From: Nemertoderma westbladi
Taxonomy: Eukaryota > Xenacoelomorpha > Nemertodermatida > Nemertodermatidae
Assembly (NCBI GenBank): GCA_032718475.1
Contig: JAUCBJ010008965.1
Location: 1-49,539 of the forward strand
DNA length: 49,539 nt
Direction: 5' to 3'
Shown here: piece by piece, positions 48,483 to 49,539 of the stretch
Layout of the letters: the number at the start of each line of letters is the position of its first letter
How positions within the stretch are numbered: position 1 is the first letter of the stretch
Made by a program: the position numbers and the translations under genes
The notes under the pieces: generated by a model
What the model saw: only the letters and a program-made list of their open reading frames with translations
What the model was told of the DNA's origin: nothing
Database searches by the model: none

Positions 48483-49539
48483 TTACATTACGTATTTATC
48501 ATTAGTTTGGATAGATTTATTTGAGGGTAACAACCACAAGATTTAGCAAATTTGATCGCACTGACCCTTGTTTTTAAATTTTCAGATAGTTCTAAAATGT
48601 TTAAATCATTAGAATGTTTATCAATACGGGGATTGTTTCTACACATATCTAAAGCCACTATTATGGAACAAAACTATCTAAAACAATATAAAAACAACTC
48701 AAAAGTGTTCTAGAATAAAAATGTTATAGTTACATGCAAGAAAACAATATATTAAAATAAATCCAAAAAATTTTCAATTTTTTTGCTTATATTATATTTT
48801 AAATAATCCTATATTTTTGTTTATATAGTTTTGCTGGGTGTCAAACATTTTTGCACTGTCATTGGTTACAAAATCTCTATCTTACTCCCCTGACTCAAGT
48901 TTGCTGTCGCTTGAATCCGAGGTAACCGGTAAGTTACGGCGAGATATCTTATTATAGAATTTAGTGGTAGTTATTTACATTGAGGATGGAGTTTGACAAG
49001 AAGTATAATAAAGGCAGCATAATGGAAGTTTCTCAATTGAAGTTTCACAATGATGAAATAGGAACCGGTAGATACATCCATAAATTTACATCGGACATTC
49101 AGATAAAATCAATTTAAACGCAGTGCATCATATGATACGCAGTTCCTACAAGCAGTGTATCGTAAAGATACATCATATTAACAATAATTTGATTATAAAA
49201 TTTACATTTTACACGTTTGGCATTAGTTTTATGGTATGTACAGTATACAGTAAGATTTTAATATGACATTATTATAATATACTAGCTCAAGCAATACCCG
49301 AGGTGGATTACCCGATATTTCCCGCTACCGGTGCGGTATAGGCCTACTGGGGTTTCGGTAGGCCCTACCGATATACACCAGGGGCCGTATGCTTAGATGT
49401 AGTATGTACTAGGGTAGTATATACTAGGGTAGTGCTATCTAGACATAGTACTAACTTCGCGAGTAAGAACTAATGGTATGCTCAGTCACTTCCAACATAG
49501 TGCTATCTAAAGTACAAACTACCCCGACAAAATATACTT
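48483..49539. other. Non-coding; one 43-codon frame
   Basis: AT-rich. A small open frame from ATG at 48,986 to TAA at 49,115-49,117 (MEFDKKYNKGSIMEVSQLKF...) could be an exon start, but there is no supporting splice or homology signal. At 49,395-49,460, AGTA.(G/A)TACTAGGGT and TAGTGCTATCTA are each repeated. Confidence 0.3.

Overview
The window is animal nuclear DNA, most likely from an aquatic invertebrate. It is AT-rich and almost entirely made of nested mobile elements. The evidence is a Polinton/Maverick-type virus-like element, Bel/Pao LTR elements, CR1-like and RTE-like LINEs, tRNA-derived repeats and several short inverted-repeat elements. No bacterial-style operon and no recognisable multi-exon host gene is visible. 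I cannot name the species.

Region 1 (1 to about 13.9 kb) is most of a Polinton/Maverick (adintovirus-like) element, cut by the left window edge. Plus-strand genes run integrase (frameshifted), two related penton-like proteins (the first frameshifted), a small basic core/membrane-active-type protein, the major capsid protein (no ATG, a T20 tract with a frame change, an in-frame stop), an intact adenain-type protease and an unknown 199-aa protein. They converge on minus-strand genes: a long protein-primed PolB with extra domains, and an unknown gene with two in-frame stops. The most striking item lies directly after PolB in the same frame. It is a sequence of about 180 codons, broken by one TAG, that reads like the two-repeat core of a TATA-binding protein. 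The intergenic part holds a ~400-bp direct duplication and a minisatellite, and a TTAA-flanked MITE sits between integrase and the capsid block.

Region 2 (14.4 to 25.7 kb) is a graveyard of elements: a Bel/Pao pol fragment, a CR1-like LINE fragment with a ~600-bp insertion, a fragment encoding a tandem zinc-binding repeat, a complete RTE-like LINE (1100-codon open frame) bounded by a ~50-bp near-identical target duplication, and a second internally deleted RTE copy.

Region 3 (25,668-44,158) is one complete Bel/Pao provirus on the minus strand, about 18.5 kb, with ~1.9-kb LTRs that are nearly identical and a 5-bp target duplication (AAATT). It has gag (one nonsense codon, one poly-G frameshift), pol (protease, RT, RNase H-like, integrase) and two unrecognised overlapping ORFs between pol and the 3' LTR. 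A third, 5'-truncated RTE copy interrupts the integrase domain and happens to keep the frame open, giving a 2188-codon chimera. Eleven copies of a ~16-bp motif with a CTCGCGAG-like core, all in one orientation, are scattered through coding and non-coding parts of this element only.

Region 4 (44.2 kb to the end) has a diverged ~165-bp tandem repeat that the provirus landed in, a foldback element, a small single-pass membrane-protein ORF, a MITE with an 8-bp target duplication and several TTCTAGAA palindromes, a tRNA-derived SINE and a very short TIR element around a C25 tract. Coordinates of repeat edges are by eye and may be off by a few bases.
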